From positions 26,249,310 to 26,313,309 of the forward strand of contig CM054153.1 of NCBI GenBank assembly GCA_028751875.1: DNA of 64,000 nt. Direction: 5' to 3'. The DNA comes from Rapana venosa. Its lineage: Eukaryota > Mollusca > Gastropoda > Neogastropoda > Muricidae. The notes beneath the pieces are model-generated. The model was given only the letters and a program-made list of their open reading frames with translations. It ran no database searches and was not told the origin of the DNA. Positions 25,809 through 38,094 of the stretch are shown piece after piece; position 1 is the first letter of the stretch; each line of letters begins with the position of its first letter. Both the position numbers and the translations under genes were made by a program.

Positions 25809-26765
25809 CTGTACAGGGAAATACAAGAAGACAGGTGAATAGTGAGTGGGTAAGAAAGCTAAAGGCATGAGGTCTCAGCAAGGAGTCCTCTCTTTTCCAC
25901 AGAGAATAGTGTTTACAATGTTAGCAGCTCTTTAGAGGTTGTTCTCTTCATGCTGTTGTCATAGAAATGACATCTGGACAATAAGAATGGGACACAAACA
26001 GTGGTGTGTGTGTGTGTGTTTGTGCACGTACGCGTACATGCAAGTATGCTTAAGTGATTATGCTGTTTCAGAGCATTATCTCCGACACTTTTTACAGAAG
26101 ATTATCAATCACTGGTAATTCTCTTTCTTTGAAGACTTTGAAAAGGATCCTCCAAACCCTTTTCTTGTCTCTGTGTAATCTTTTTTATTCATTACATTTT
26201 TATAAAAATTTTATTGATCATATGGTTTCAGTTCTCAAAAGTGTTTCATTTTCCAAGCTTGGTAACCTAGGTTAGAGATTATACATTTAATAAATTTTAA
26301 AATGGTTTACAAACATGGATACAACATTATAGGTTAGTTGATCCCATTCCTTCTTACGACTTTGTTTTTTAAAATGTGTACCATCTTCATAACTGCACTA
26401 ATCTCTTGAACCCCCCCCCCCCCAAAAAAAAAATCTGAAACAAGATTGAACTATTTATGAGTTTAGTCTCAACTGAAGCCAACAAAGTAAAAAATCTATT
26501 TTACTGATTTTAAAAGCATTATCAACTGTGTGTAAAACTTGTTGGAGAAAAAAGATCACAAAAAAGGGAAAAGATGTTCTAAAGGATAAAACTGCCCCAC
26601 TTTCATCACTGGAAAAAGAACTACCCAACCCAAAAAGCTAAAGTCCAACAATATTAGCACTCTTGGTCACATCTCTATGATTGACTGCTTCAAACTGGAT
26701 CGAAAATATCTGACTTGTGGAAGTAAGTGTATGTGTGTGAGTATGTACAACAAAGAGAAAGTGGG

Positions 26766-26769
<4 letters not shown>

Positions 26770-26838
<69 letters not shown>

Positions 26839-26881
26839 CAGAGAGGGAGAGAGAGAGACAGACAGAGAGGAGAGAGAGGAC

Positions 26882-26953
<72 letters not shown>

Positions 26954-26992
26954 CGACACGACAGACAGACAGAGAGAGAGAGGCTGCATATA
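26770..26992 (+). repeat. (GA)n microsatellite
   Basis: Two long GA blocks separated by GACAGA-type interruptions, about 220 bp in total. Confidence 0.95.
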
Positions 26993-28019
26993 AAGAGGAA
27001 AAGCACAGTTTTTCATTTCATTTTACTTTACTTTACTGTTCATTAATTCAAAGGAAAAAAGATTCTATCATCATAAACCTTTTCAAAAATCAAGAAAACA
27101 AAAGGTTTCCTATCTGCAAGCTTGCCCTTTAGCAGATGTTAGCCATGGTTTGAAATCTTGTAACAGACTACCACACTACTTACTCCCCATCCCCTCCTAT
27201 CATTACGGCATCAGCTGCACTCACATTTTCAAACATGTCGCTCATTCTGTTCAGGAAAACATTAAGGAAATGATTTCACATCTTTTAAGACAATGCTCCG
27301 TTTCTCTCACTGCAACATCTACACAAACAGCCACTCTCACTTTCATGCAAACAAATAATGCAGTATGGCTTGCACTCGTTGATACCTAAAATCCCTTAAA
27401 AACTACAAGTATGCAATATACCATTAATGCAGTCTTAGTAAACTCTTGCGCACTTATACACACATACTGAGAACACTTTTAAAAACAGGAAGACTTACAA
27501 ACTGTTTGTATTTTACTTACACACACGCGCGCACACACACACAAACACACTGAGAACACTCTTCAAAACAAAACAAGAAACCCCTACAAACTGTTAATAA
27601 CCCAGCTAAAAAGCTTAATGTTTAGAAACAAGGTCATCTCCAATCAAAGTATTCGGTTTATTTACTCACCTCAATACAATTCTTTTGTGGATTTTGTTAA
27701 CAAGCACACGAATGAAGTGTGTGGCCTGGACAATCAAAACTCATGTGAAATGTGGGTTGTGAGCATTTGAATCTTCTTGGCGACACATAATAGCAGGACA
27801 GATGGCTCTTTGTCACAGGCTACATCCCATACGTGTGCACACTAGTTGTACAAGTTCAGGCTTCTTGAGCTGCAAGCATACTCCTGACTGTCTCCATAAG
27901 GTTATCTGCTTCTTTGGATGGCATTCTGTACCACATAAACTGAAATAGGTCCATATAGCGCTTTCCCCTAACTGTGAGGTCACTCAAAGTCTTTCAAAGC
28001 ATTTTTCAAGAGTTGTCTC

Positions 28020-28275
28020 CAAGCCAATGGAGGATTCTTACTCCAGCCTGCTATTCCCCACAGAAGATTCCCACAGTCCCAGACTCATAATAATGATGTT
28101 CTCAAGAGTTGTTTACCACAGAAGATTCCAACAGAGCCAGGTTAAGGAGATGCCCTCGGACATGACCAGGCCAGTGAAGGAAGTGCCTTGTACAGCACTG
28201 AGGCCGTTGTGGCCCAGTCTGTTTAGTGCCTGCATATCCTCAATGTTTGTTCTACCCATTGTCTTCAGTATCAGC
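28020..28275 (-). pseudogene. Degenerate LINE reverse-transcriptase C-terminal fragment
   Basis: On the minus strand, short stretches in shifting frames read TNIEDMQALNRL and then F-L-H-W-P-G-H-V. This resembles the post-RT segment of non-LTR retrotransposon ORF2 (S/T-I-E-x-x-L...L-R-W-x-G-H-V). Stops and frameshifts are frequent. The similarity is short, so the call is tentative. Confidence 0.35.
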
Positions 28276-28369
28276 CTGATGTGAGCTTACCTACCAGCCT
28301 TAGGTGCACTGGGGATATGAGCATCAGTAGAAGGTGATATCATTGATTGTTTTAAAAAAGAGTTTCAGT

Positions 28370-28476
28370 GTGCGTATGTGTGTGTGAGAGAGTGTATGTG
28401 TAAGCATGTGTGTGTGTGTGTGTGTAAGTGTGTGTGTTGTGTGTGTGTGTGTGTGTGTGTGTTGTGTGTGTGTGTA
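28370..28476 (+). repeat. GT-rich microsatellite
   Basis: Imperfect GT repeats with GAGA and GTTG interruptions. Confidence 0.9.
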
Positions 28477-30299
28477 AAATATTTATGTATTCATTTGATG
28501 TGTAAAAGTGTGTGTGATGTTGCTTGAAATTCCAAACACAGATGCTCACATATGGCTTCTATGATAGAAAATCTGGAGTAGATTTGATTCTACTTTCAAG
28601 ATGCTGAGATTGGGCTTAAAAAAAAGAAACTTTTACGTTCATTTCGTTAGGAAGATTCTAATGGGGTTTTTCCAGTTTCTGTCCCTCCCCCTCTTTTTTT
28701 CCCCGCTCCTCTTTGACTTGTGTAATGCCTCATCTTTTATCTGTTTTGCTATCTCTCTCTTCTCTCACACAGAGTGGATCCAAATCATCTGGAGCTAACA
28801 GTTCCACATTCCTCCATCTTGTTACAGTAGCATCATTTCTAGGTAAGTTTCTCACAGTCAAAAGGTAACATGTACAGAATTTCACACACAGACAACAGAT
28901 TTACTTCATACAACGAAAAAAACCTTTGAAGCCCACACATCTGAAAGCCAACGACTGGTGGTCGCACATCACTCAGCAAAAGGTGCACACCCATGTACAA
29001 ATAGCAAAAAACTCAAAACCTTGTTTTATTGACATCTTTTGGCAAACCAATCATTCCAACTCCAACCAAACACAGCAGCAGTTCAAATTGAAAGACAACA
29101 TGGAATATTTTGAAGCATGTGAACAAACAAAGCTGATTTTCAAAAAAAAAAAAAGAAAGAAAGAAAAGAAAGACACTACCAACGATTGACAAAGAATAAT
29201 GAATGAACAGTCAGTCAATCATAACAACAAGGATTGTTCATTTCTTCAGGGATGATCAATGTCTGGACTGTTGGTTGTGAGGAAATGTACTTTGTTCCCC
29301 TGTTTATTCAACTGGAACCCAAAGACTTATGCTTATTGTTCACATGACCTGAGCAGCTTTATCAGGGCCACCCTCTCAATGAAAATTAAAGCTCAGATTA
29401 AAGCCCTGAGGCTGCAAGTTTTTGAGACAGTGCACAAAGGTAAACCATGAACTTTTGATTAATGCCATAGACAGTTTGTAATTAAGTACTTTCCAATAGT
29501 GGCTTACCACTCTCTGCTACTATGCTTTGAGATTGTACATTTGCTGTTGAAAAGATTCTTGGTTTTGTCTACCATGACAAATCAATCCCTACTTATCATG
29601 TAAGTTCTTATGAGAATGAAACACACTGCCTCTTCAAAATACATAATACTGTATGATAATTGAATTTACAACTTTTTAAAAAATGAGACATGCTATTCCA
29701 TGAAAATCGTCTATAAGAAGCATGTTGACTTCAGAAAACATTTTAGGAAAAAACCCAACTCCACCAGAGAGTACTTGGCAGCAAACATGTTACAAAGCTA
29801 CTTGAAAATGACACTATCAAGTTTTTTCTCAGCATGACTAATAGTTATCAAAGCTTAGGATTCCAACCCCATTTTATAAAGCAGAAGGCTGCGCCTTTAA
29901 CACCTCCCTCTACAATCCTACAGACAAGACAATAGAGTAAAGCAAGGTTGACATCAGGTTTCTCTTGCTTGCACGACGTTTTCTTAGGCACCCTGAAAAG
30001 TCTTAAGCTTTTCTACATGATAAACACTTTGCATAGTTTATCAGACAGAGGCAGCACATGTAACCGTTAAGGAGAAAAACAACAAGCACACACATCTTTT
30101 CAAAATGCAAAGCCCTACTGAGATGCACGATCGTCCAGTTAGTTAATTAAAGCATGCTAAAAGTTAAGTACCAGGTCATCACAGACAAAGGAGACATCTC
30201 CAATCTCAAGATGCAGAAAGTGTGTATGCAGTTAACAACAGCCGTCCACAGGAAGATGCATGTCCTGTGGACACAAGCACATATCTCATCATTCAAGGC

Positions 30300-30640
30300 A
30301 GGTGCAAAAGGAGTGTGTGTGCCTTGGAGGTGAACACAACGGCAGACAGGCAGGCAGGCGGGCAGGTTCACCGAGGATGCAGGGACACGCCTTGACAGTC
30401 AGCCCACAAGAGCATGCAGCCAGGGTCAGCCAGGAGGAGGAGGGAGGGGAGGCAAGCACTGTGGCTGGATTGGTCAGTGAACAGCAGCAGCCGCCGCCGC
30501 AAGCGGTGGGTTACAGGGCATGCTGACATCAACAGCTACACACTGACTGTTCCATGGGGAGGAGAGGCCAGGAGGGGGTTGTGGAAGGGAGAGGAAAAAG
30601 TACAGGGGATGAAAGTGACAGGAATAGGCTGGTATCTACT
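30300..30640. other. GC-rich patch, function unknown
   Basis: Local GC is clearly above its surroundings, with GGCAGGCAGGCGGGCAGG at 30345-30364 and a CAGCAGCAGCCGCCGCCGC stretch at 30482-30500. Both strands have medium open frames, but I recognise no family and see no exon that fits the convertase. It might be an old exon, a regulatory island or a repeat. Confidence 0.25.
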
Positions 30641-32280
30641 TCAGAACCCTAGCTAGACAGAAGTGCATTGACAAAATGACTAAGTTTTTCTCTACAGGAA
30701 CTGGAAAGGGATGTGACTTAAGGGTAGTTCATCTTCATCAGGTTGGAATTTTTATGCCGTGGTGAAATTATGGATCCAGAAATATGGTTGTAACTGTTCA
30801 CTATGCAATGGAAAGGGAGGAAGAGACACAAAATAACCATAATTAAAAACAAAACAAACAAAACAATTTCACACAAACAACCAACCACACACAACATGCA
30901 AAATCATCAGCCAAAGCCAGAAAAGCAGCCAAAATATGAAAACAGAGAGATAAAAGAAACCTTCACTAAAAGAAAAATTGTGTAAAAGTATTAAAACTAC
31001 AATCACCAGACGTATCATTACACTTGCTCATGATTCATTTGAAAAAAAAAAACACAATTATTTTGGTCTTTTTTTTTACAAACAGAAAGGACACAATACA
31101 AACATCACACACATTCAAACAATTTAACAAACATTCACTAACTATATCCACACACAAAATATCACATAAAATTGAATCTGAAAAGTCAAAATAACAAAGA
31201 CAGAAAAAGACATGCATTCACTACTACTTCATGATCAGTATGAAACTATATGATGTTCAACAATGTTAAAGCTTTTCTGCTGGGATGAAGGAGAACATTT
31301 TTTCCAGACACAGAAAAAGTCTGAAATGATAACTCCAAGCCCTCAGCAAAAAGTTAATCTACTGCACTCTACCCATGCAAAACCAGCTGCTGGCTTGCTG
31401 TGACTGAGGAAACCAACAAGAGTCTCAGAATGACCCAAACTGACTGACACTGAAAGGCATAGACTGCAGTTTTAGGACTGGATGTATACATGAGGTCATC
31501 ATATCATCATCACAGAGGTTTATATCTCCATGATATGTTTGGAATCATTGAAATGCAAAGCAAAAATCATGGTAGCACTTGATGAATCACGGCTGTGCAT
31601 GGGAGATCCACATAACTTGAGTACTTTACTTAAAGAATCTGGCCTGAAATATGGGAAAAAGAACTTAAAAAAATCTCTTCTGACAAACGCACAACACCCC
31701 CCTCTGCAGAAGAAAAATCCCTTGTACATTTGAAATTACTAAACTGGCAAAAGTTTCTTTTTTAATTGCTTTCTACTTTTTTTGTCTTTATTTTTTAAAA
31801 AGGCAGAATTCCCATGAAAGAAATGACTTGCAGTGAAACAGCTCAACTCAATTCTGAACTCAAAGTGACACCATCTACGTGTTAATGTGCATGTGATCTA
31901 CAATAAATCAATGATGTTTTGACAGAAATCTTTTCAAACTAAAAAAAAATTCCCCATACACAGGGAATAAAGAGAAAAACAACAACCAACAAACACTGAA
32001 ACAAATTTGTTTTGGCACTGTTTGAACATAACAACATGCATAGAAGTGACATACTGAACACTGTGGCACAAAGGACAAGTAACAGATAGTAACAGATCTT
32101 TTGATTCTATAGTAACAGATCTTTTGATTCTATGTGCTCAAATGCAAAGGTAACAATCTGCAGTTCTAGGATCAAGGCAATCAGGAAACAAAACAAGGTG
32201 ACATCACCTGAGTCATTAACAAAGACAGGCCAGCGTCTAATCATCACATACCAAACTCAAACAAGATCAACCAGCCTTTG

Positions 32281-32340
32281 CACTAGGGGGAGGGGTGAGG
32301 GGTGGGGACAGGGTGGGGTGGGGTGGGGTGGGGTGGGTGG
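32281..32340 (+). repeat. GGGGT repeat
   Basis: Five GGGGT units in a G-rich stretch (about 32310-32336), with G-quadruplex potential on the plus strand. Confidence 0.8.
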
Positions 32341-32491
32341 GAGGGAGGCAAAGGCCCACAGAAAGCAAATCGATTAGATGACAACACCAAATAAGGCAGT
32401 GAGCAAGGACAGGAGGGCAGGGGGAAAAAAAGGGGAGAAAAAAGAAGACACCCAACACTTCTAGAATGAGAGATTGATTAAGGAAGCTTGC

Positions 32492-33079
32492 CTGCGGTTA
32501 GTTTGGGCCTCGCATTTCTTGGGTACTGGGCGCCTGAGGAGTAGGAGGAGGAAGAGGAAGAGGATGAGGACGATAAGTTGGACTTTTTGGCTAGCGTTTC
32601 GTACACACACGTGTGAGCAGCAGGATCGGCGTGCTTATGCTTGGGGCGTGCATAAGGCAAGAACTCCCAATACTCGCGAGCGAGCGAGGAGTCCCAGCCA
32701 GTCTTACTGGAGCTGCCGCCGCCACCGCCGTAACTGTTGCGCCCGCTCCCCTTGCTTCCCCACTTCCACCTGTCCACCGGCTGCTGCTGCTGGTGGTGGT
32801 GGTGATGGAAGTTGTTGCTGTAGAAGTCCCGCGTGGTGGTGGTGGTGGTCGTAGTGGTGGTGGTGGTGGTGGTGGTGGTCGTAGGGAACAGGGTGGTGTT
32901 GACGTTCTTGAAGAAGGGGTTGTAGTGGGGGTAGGGGTAGTGTTGGCGGGGCCTTTCCGGGTAGTAGTGCTGGCCCCAGTTGTCCACCTTGGGACTGCGC
33001 ACGCTGGTGGGGCTCTTGCGGGGGTGGCTGTCCGTGCCGTACAGCACCAGCACCCAGTCACGCAGCCGCCCCGCCCGCA
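32492..33079 (-). CDS. Furin-like convertase, alternative P-domain end exon with long stalk
   Basis: The 588-nt exon has a TTTCCAG acceptor and is phase 1 at both ends. It starts with GRLRDWVLVLYGTDSHP, the conserved last strand of the P domain. It then encodes about 180 residues of low complexity: a Tyr/Pro/His stretch, a run of about 17 Thr, five His plus four Gln, a Gly/Ser block and ten Ser. These would form a probably O-glycosylated extracellular or luminal stalk before the Cys-rich region. The only phase-compatible 3' splice signal is a GC donor (CCGCAG|GCAAGC). If this is not used, the frame ends at TAA 32478-32480, giving a soluble enzyme without the Cys-rich and membrane parts. The homologous exon at 25674-25808 has the same phases. 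The Thr run is a coding GGT/GTC-type microsatellite and may be length-variable. Confidence 0.75.
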
Positions 33080-34537
33080 CTGGAAAGACAAAGAGTTGGA
33101 AGATTTCATTTTAGCGACAGTTGGATAACCACAGAGGCACAGATCAAAGTAAAGGAGTAAAACAATTTTTTGTTAAAAGATATAAGACATTATCAAGAAC
33201 TTAAGACTATTACTCAAAGAAACCATGAAAGAACGTTATGTAAACATACGTTTCCAGTTACGTTTTCATGATATAAATTGCACTCAAACCACTTTTTTGT
33301 GGGTTGCTATACATTCTCTTTCCAATGCCCCCCCCCCCCACAAAAAAAAACAAAAAAAAAACAAACAACCCCAAAACAACCAACAAACAAACAAACAAAA
33401 AACCCCAAAGACCGCAAAAAAGGAGAGAAAAAAGGGGGAAAGTGCAGTAACTTCATAAGTCTACACATAATCATTCCAGTTTGCACAATTCCCACTCCTC
33501 TACTCATACATTATCCTATGTGGCAGTGTGAAGAGGGTAATGTGGAGAAGATTGTGGTCTAACTCAATGGATGACTGGAACACAGGAAGATAAATAAACA
33601 GGTTGGTAAACTCAGATACACTATAGACTTTTCAGGATCAGGCAGGTAGGACATTTTCAAAAAACAAATGCACGCACACCTAAGACTCATCACAGGCAAC
33701 AGCAACACTAATTTAACAAGCATGCGAATGTTACATTAAAAAAAACCACCTGGTAATTCTTGTCACTGTAAGATAATAGAAACTATTTTATGCTGCATTT
33801 TTAAAAAAAATCATGCATATCAGTCTCAGTACATGTTTCATGCCATTTTCAGGTATTTTACTACATGCTGCATTCCATCTTCAGCACATTTGCGACATGC
33901 CCCATGCTGTATAACATCGTTTTTCTATATTGGTGCATGCCATTGGTATCTTGAGTGGTTAAACGTCAGAGGACACAGACAAAGTCAGATTACCATCATT
34001 TTTGCTAGAAGAGGCAAATGTTTTGATTTTAAACTTAAAAAGAAAAAAACCCCACTTCTAATGATACTTCTTAGTACCTCCAACGAGGACATTTTCTTAT
34101 GAGCTCTATTTTCTGCTACACACAGTCTTAATTTTTTATTTTTAATGATTTTTTGGGTAATTTTTTTTTTAAGTTCATCATTATTATTACTTTTTTTCTT
34201 TTGGGGGCAGGGATAATGGGGTAGGGGTGAGTGGAGGTGGAGTATGGGGGTTGGAGATGTCTGCATAAATAATTTGATTAATGACAATCTATGTGCATAT
34301 GTCTCTTCTTTTATAAAAAAGATGGCTAAAAAACCGAAAGTCCTTCTTCAGATTGATATCTATACACAAGTACAGAATTGGTACTATGCAGATGTGTAAT
34401 ATAATTCATAGTTAAAATTTGAACAGCCACAGTCAAGTTTTTTTCCCTTTCCAAAACCAATGTGCCCATATAAAACTGTGTGAAGAGCACTTGTATCAAT
34501 TTATGTCAAGATCAAACTTATCAACTACAATCAATGG

Positions 34538-34927
34538 AAGGGATAGCCTAGTGTTTTAGAGTGCTGAGCTCATGATCTGACGACTGGGTTCGAGCCCAAC
34601 AAAGGCACCTGTTTGATTCCCCCCTCGAGTTGATATCAGTACCGACTCTACTCCCCCCAAAATGAGACTATAAACTGAGGTCCTGTGTGTGAGCGCATGC
34701 CGAACATCTGGCACACAGGTTAAAACCTTTTCTGACTTTCGGAAGAGTAGGCCATTTCATGCCAGTTGGATTGGATGACAAAACTGTGTCGTGTTTAGGC
34801 CTCATTCCTGAAGTTGGAATGCAGCTGCCTTAATGGTGGGTAAAACGGTTGCATACGCAAAGTCTCATCATTCATGAACCTCACAGTTCTAGCTGAGGAA
34901 CCCCCCCCCCCTCCCCCCCCCCCCCCC
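34538..34927 (+). mobile_element. SINE family A, full-length reference copy
   Basis: The most complete copy, in order: head GATAGCCTAGTG and B box GGTTCGAGCCC; core GAGACTATAAACTGAGG, CGAACATCTGGCACACAG and CTTTCGGAAGAGTAGGCC; tail GTGTCGTGTTTAGGC, CTGAAGTTGGAATGCAGCTG, GGTAAAACGGTTGCATACGC and a TCTAGCTGAGGAAC hairpin. It is followed by about 27 C interrupted by one T. Confidence 0.85.
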
Positions 34928-36559
34928 AAACTTCCTCCACACAAAACCCCAATCAAATACAACAGTATAATTAGAAGGTGACACTGCTGAGAAAGTCCTG
35001 CTCAGAGGCACATTAAAGTTTTAATAAGTTTCACAAAATGAGAGTCAGGGTATGAGATGTCAATGCATTTCCCAAAAGACTGTTTTTGGTTGTGCAAGAA
35101 GAAAAGAAGATGACACAAACACACTCAGACTAAATTAAGTAACAGTCACTTTAAAAATAATAAATATATATATATATCTATCTACATATACATATAATTA
35201 ACAAGATCACTGTAAAATTTGAACAACATTACCAAGACTCACATGCACATAATAAAATAAATAAAAAACATCACTTAAAACTAGTAAAACTCAAAACAAC
35301 ATAAACAAGATTCTTCTCATGCAATATGCTGCCAATCAAATTCAAAACAATGTGGAAAAAGAAGAAAGAGGAGAACAAAAAAAGTACACTTACCACACTG
35401 GTGAGACGTGAAACTCAAAACTCAGAAAAGAAAAGTGGGCGGTGAAGGTGGCACAGGGTCACAGGGGAAACAACAAGGCCAAAGGAAGGGGCTAAAGACG
35501 ACAACAACGACGACAATGATGACGACGGTGGTGGTGACGACGTGGAATACTTCCATTTTTCACTCACAGCATCACAAACAGGAGGTGCTTCATGCAGTGC
35601 ACTACTCATTCAGAAACTGCTTCAGGTCATTCTTACTGATATTGTCGTAAATGTTTTAATGTTATTTATTGTTGATGAATTTGAGATTTTCTATGCGTAT
35701 CAATCTGCCTGTCAGTATTGTAATTGCCCTTCATGGGATGATTAAAGTGTTTTTTGACTTTGACTTGATGAATTTGTGTAGAATGATTTTTGCTGAACAG
35801 CCCCCATCAAGAATTAGTTGTATGAATTACACAAGATATAATGAATACAAATCCAAATGTGTTGACCCAAATAACTAAATTCCAAACAGAAGAACCTGAG
35901 TAAATGTAAAATTAATTTCAGAAACACAGTTATTGCTGAGCTTTTCTTTGTTATTGTTTTCAGGGTTTGTTCCGTCTCACAAAGCTTATTTCAATTTTGA
36001 TTTAGAACTTGTAATCCTCATTTTTCTTTAAAGTCTTGTATACACTGTTTCATATTATTTTCAGTTTTGTTTTAGGTTTAGACAAGTTTATTTATAAACA
36101 CACACAATTTTTATTATTATACTGCTTCTCTTGCTTTGTTGCTATCGTCAATCAAAACTTTCACTCACATAAACAAACACTCGCAACCACATGCACACAC
36201 TCCTATCAGTACATATGGATGTGCACATACACATACATGCACATATATTCATGCAGGCATGGAATCCTAACACACACCTATGACAGAAATTTTACACTTA
36301 ACTAAACTCATTTTGTTTAACACAGAGTACTTTCCCAAAAAAATAGTTTAGGAGAATCTTGGTCCTTGTGTGTTTATCTCTCTCCTCTTTTACCCTTTTC
36401 AAGTCGACAATGAATGTTGTTGAGCATTCAAAAGATGAAGCACCCGAGGTGTCATCCAGAATATGCACTCTATATGTCTCACTCGTCACACCTAGCCATC
36501 AATGTGAGTTTGTAAGTACACACTAGATGAGCACACTGCTGTTTTTAAGTACCTCGCCA

Positions 36560-36785
36560 TACAGGCAGGCATATTCTGCAGAACATCTTGCCCACATGTT
36601 AAAACCCATTCCACCTTCTGGTAGGAACAGATGACAAAATCTTTAAAAAATGCATGCAACTAGTGTCATGTTTAGACAACATCCCTGAAGTTGGAATGCA
36701 GCTACCTTCATGGTTGGAAAAAAAAAAGGTTGCATATGCGAAATCTCACCATTGGTGAACCTCAGCTCTTCAGCTGAGGAACAAC
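36560..36785 (+). mobile_element. SINE family A, head missing
   Basis: Core (AGAACATCTTGCCCACA, CCACCTTCTGG) and tail (CTGAAGTTGGAATGCAGCTA, a run of about 12 A, GGTTGCATATGCG, CACCATTGGTGAACCTCAGC). Confidence 0.75.
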
Positions 36786-37269
36786 AAAAAAAAATAAACC
36801 CTAAGAAAAAGTAAATTTACTACATGAATGTGTTTGCTCAATCTTCAGAGTGCATGCACACACACACTGGCTATGCTAAAAATAACCTGCATCCACACTG
36901 CTGGAAGGGGAAGGAGGAAAATGCACAGGAACAAAGCATGCTTGCAAAAAGCTACATCTAAAAACAATAACACAACAATGTAACACACATTCTTCAGTAT
37001 CAAATCACAAATGGATGGAGGGAGGGAAAGAGGGAATGAGGATTACTGAAGACAAGTTTGGGGAAGTGGGTGGGGTGGGAAAGATGAATAACTGTACTAC
37101 ACATGTAACTTTAGTTAAACAGACTTGACAACCACAGAGTAATCGCATACATTTTTTTGATACATTTTTTTGGGGTGATTTACAATGAGCTTGAAACAGT
37201 GAAGGAAAAACACATGCTGTTTTTTTGTTTTAAAAAGCAGTCTTGCTCTCTTAGCCTCTCATCCAAGTC

Positions 37270-37440
37270 AGTCACAACAAACACACACACACACGCAAAC
37301 ACACTCTCTCTTTGCTTCACACACATTAACTGCAACACACACACACACGCATGCACACACACAAACTCACTCACTCTTTGCCTCACACACATTTAACTGC
37401 AACACACACACATACACACACTCAACACACACACAAATAC
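37270..37440 (+). repeat. CA-rich microsatellite
   Basis: Several CA blocks separated by CTCTCTTTGC and TTAACTGCAA, themselves repeated, so it is a compound tandem array. Confidence 0.85.
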
Positions 37441-37749
37441 CCATGCACAGGCTTAAACCATACTCACATGCACATTTGTATGCTCAAGTCCATACGTTAA
37501 AAATCATCCTATCAAAAGAACTCTGCACTAGATCTGCTCCTTCACCCATCTTCTCCCATATCCTCCCTACACACACACACAGCGCATACACACACACATC
37601 CTCTCACCCCACCATCCTGCAAAACCCTCCCCCCCACCCCCTCAACCTCACCACCACACACTCTCATCCCCCTCACCACCGAAAAAAACACAACCCAACC
37701 CCAAACCCTTCCCCTACCCGACATCCCCCCTCTCTCATCCCAGACTTAC

Positions 37750-38020
37750 AGGAGCTGGGGCCGTTCTCAATCTCCAGCATCCACTGGCCCTTGGCGGGCT
37801 CGCCCCAGTTGTGGGTGGTCATGAAGGCCCAGTTGTTGAGGCCCTCCCGGGAGGTGTCGCGCCTCTGCCACAGGAGGGGTAGGGAGGGAGGTCAGTTGAT
37901 CTGGATTCCGCCCGCGCGAGGATGGTGTGCGGGCCTGCTACGTGCCCAGGATGACGTGGTTGACGTGCACTGCAGCCGTCCGTGTACAGGGCACCAGGAT
38001 CTTGCCGTCTGGCACGAGAT
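37750..38020 (-). CDS. Furin-like convertase, middle P-domain exon with disrupted frame
   Basis: Between a CACCACAG acceptor and a TCCT|GTAAGT donor the minus strand encodes P-domain blocks, but no single frame stays open. The first part reads DLVPDGKILV, then YTDGCS in another frame, HV and QAR, G-G-I-Q-I-N and D-Q-L-T-S in different frames. The last 115 nt are clean and highly conserved: RRDTSREGLNNWAFMTTH, then NWGE, W-M-L-E-I-E-N-G. At least three or four single-base indels are needed. The TAG and TGA codons in the region fall at these breaks. The P domain folds against the protease domain and is needed for activity. Either the assembly is locally wrong or this allele is damaged. A splice start at 37864 is formally possible but would lose most of the P domain. 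Confidence 0.7.
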
Positions 38021-38094
38021 CTGTGGTGATGGAGAGACCCCACGTCAGCGGTTTACAGGTTGGGGGCAGGGGGGACGGGGAGCGCTGATGCGTG

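Larger units (their letters stand above)
25809..32491 (-). other. Intronic stretch between the two alternative exons
   Basis: About 6.7 kb. It holds a (GA)n tract (26770-26992), a LINE-like remnant (28020-28275), a GT tract (28370-28476), a GC-rich patch (30300-30640) and a GGGGT repeat (32281-32340). 28560-30300 and 30650-32270 show only AT-rich sequence without recognised coding content. Confidence 0.65.
33080..37749 (-). other. Intron of convertase gene
   Basis: About 4.7 kb, from the GTAAGT donor of the 37750 exon to the acceptor at 33079. It holds two family A SINEs (34538-34927, 36560-36785), a C/A homopolymer near 33330-33365 and CA-rich DNA at 37270-37440. 33370-34530 and 34930-36550 are AT-rich with nothing recognised. 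Confidence 0.75.

Noticed and set aside
26638..27132. Long Arg/Glu and Leu/Ser frames on both strands
   Set aside because: Both are translations of a (GA)n array. The same applies at 7171-7464, 44175-44701, 51779-52162, 57751-57984 and 58039-59034.
28027..28284. 85-aa plus-strand frame as a small gene
   Set aside because: No recognisable motif, and the other strand shows LINE-like remnants.
30260..30656. GC-rich open frames as a coding exon
   Set aside because: No family motif, no convincing acceptor/donor pair and no phase fit to the convertase; recorded only as a GC-rich patch.
32613..33128. 171-aa plus-strand and 172-aa minus-strand frames over the stalk exon
   Set aside because: Shadows of the repeat-rich coding frame; only the chosen frame carries the WVLVLYGT motif and joins in phase.
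37865..37980. Treating 37865-38020 as intron, with an acceptor at GGCAG|AGGCGC
   Set aside because: The stretch looks like a splice acceptor, but it contains P-domain pieces (YTDGC, QAR, GGIQIN, QLTS) in order, so an exon with indels fits better. Kept as an alternative.
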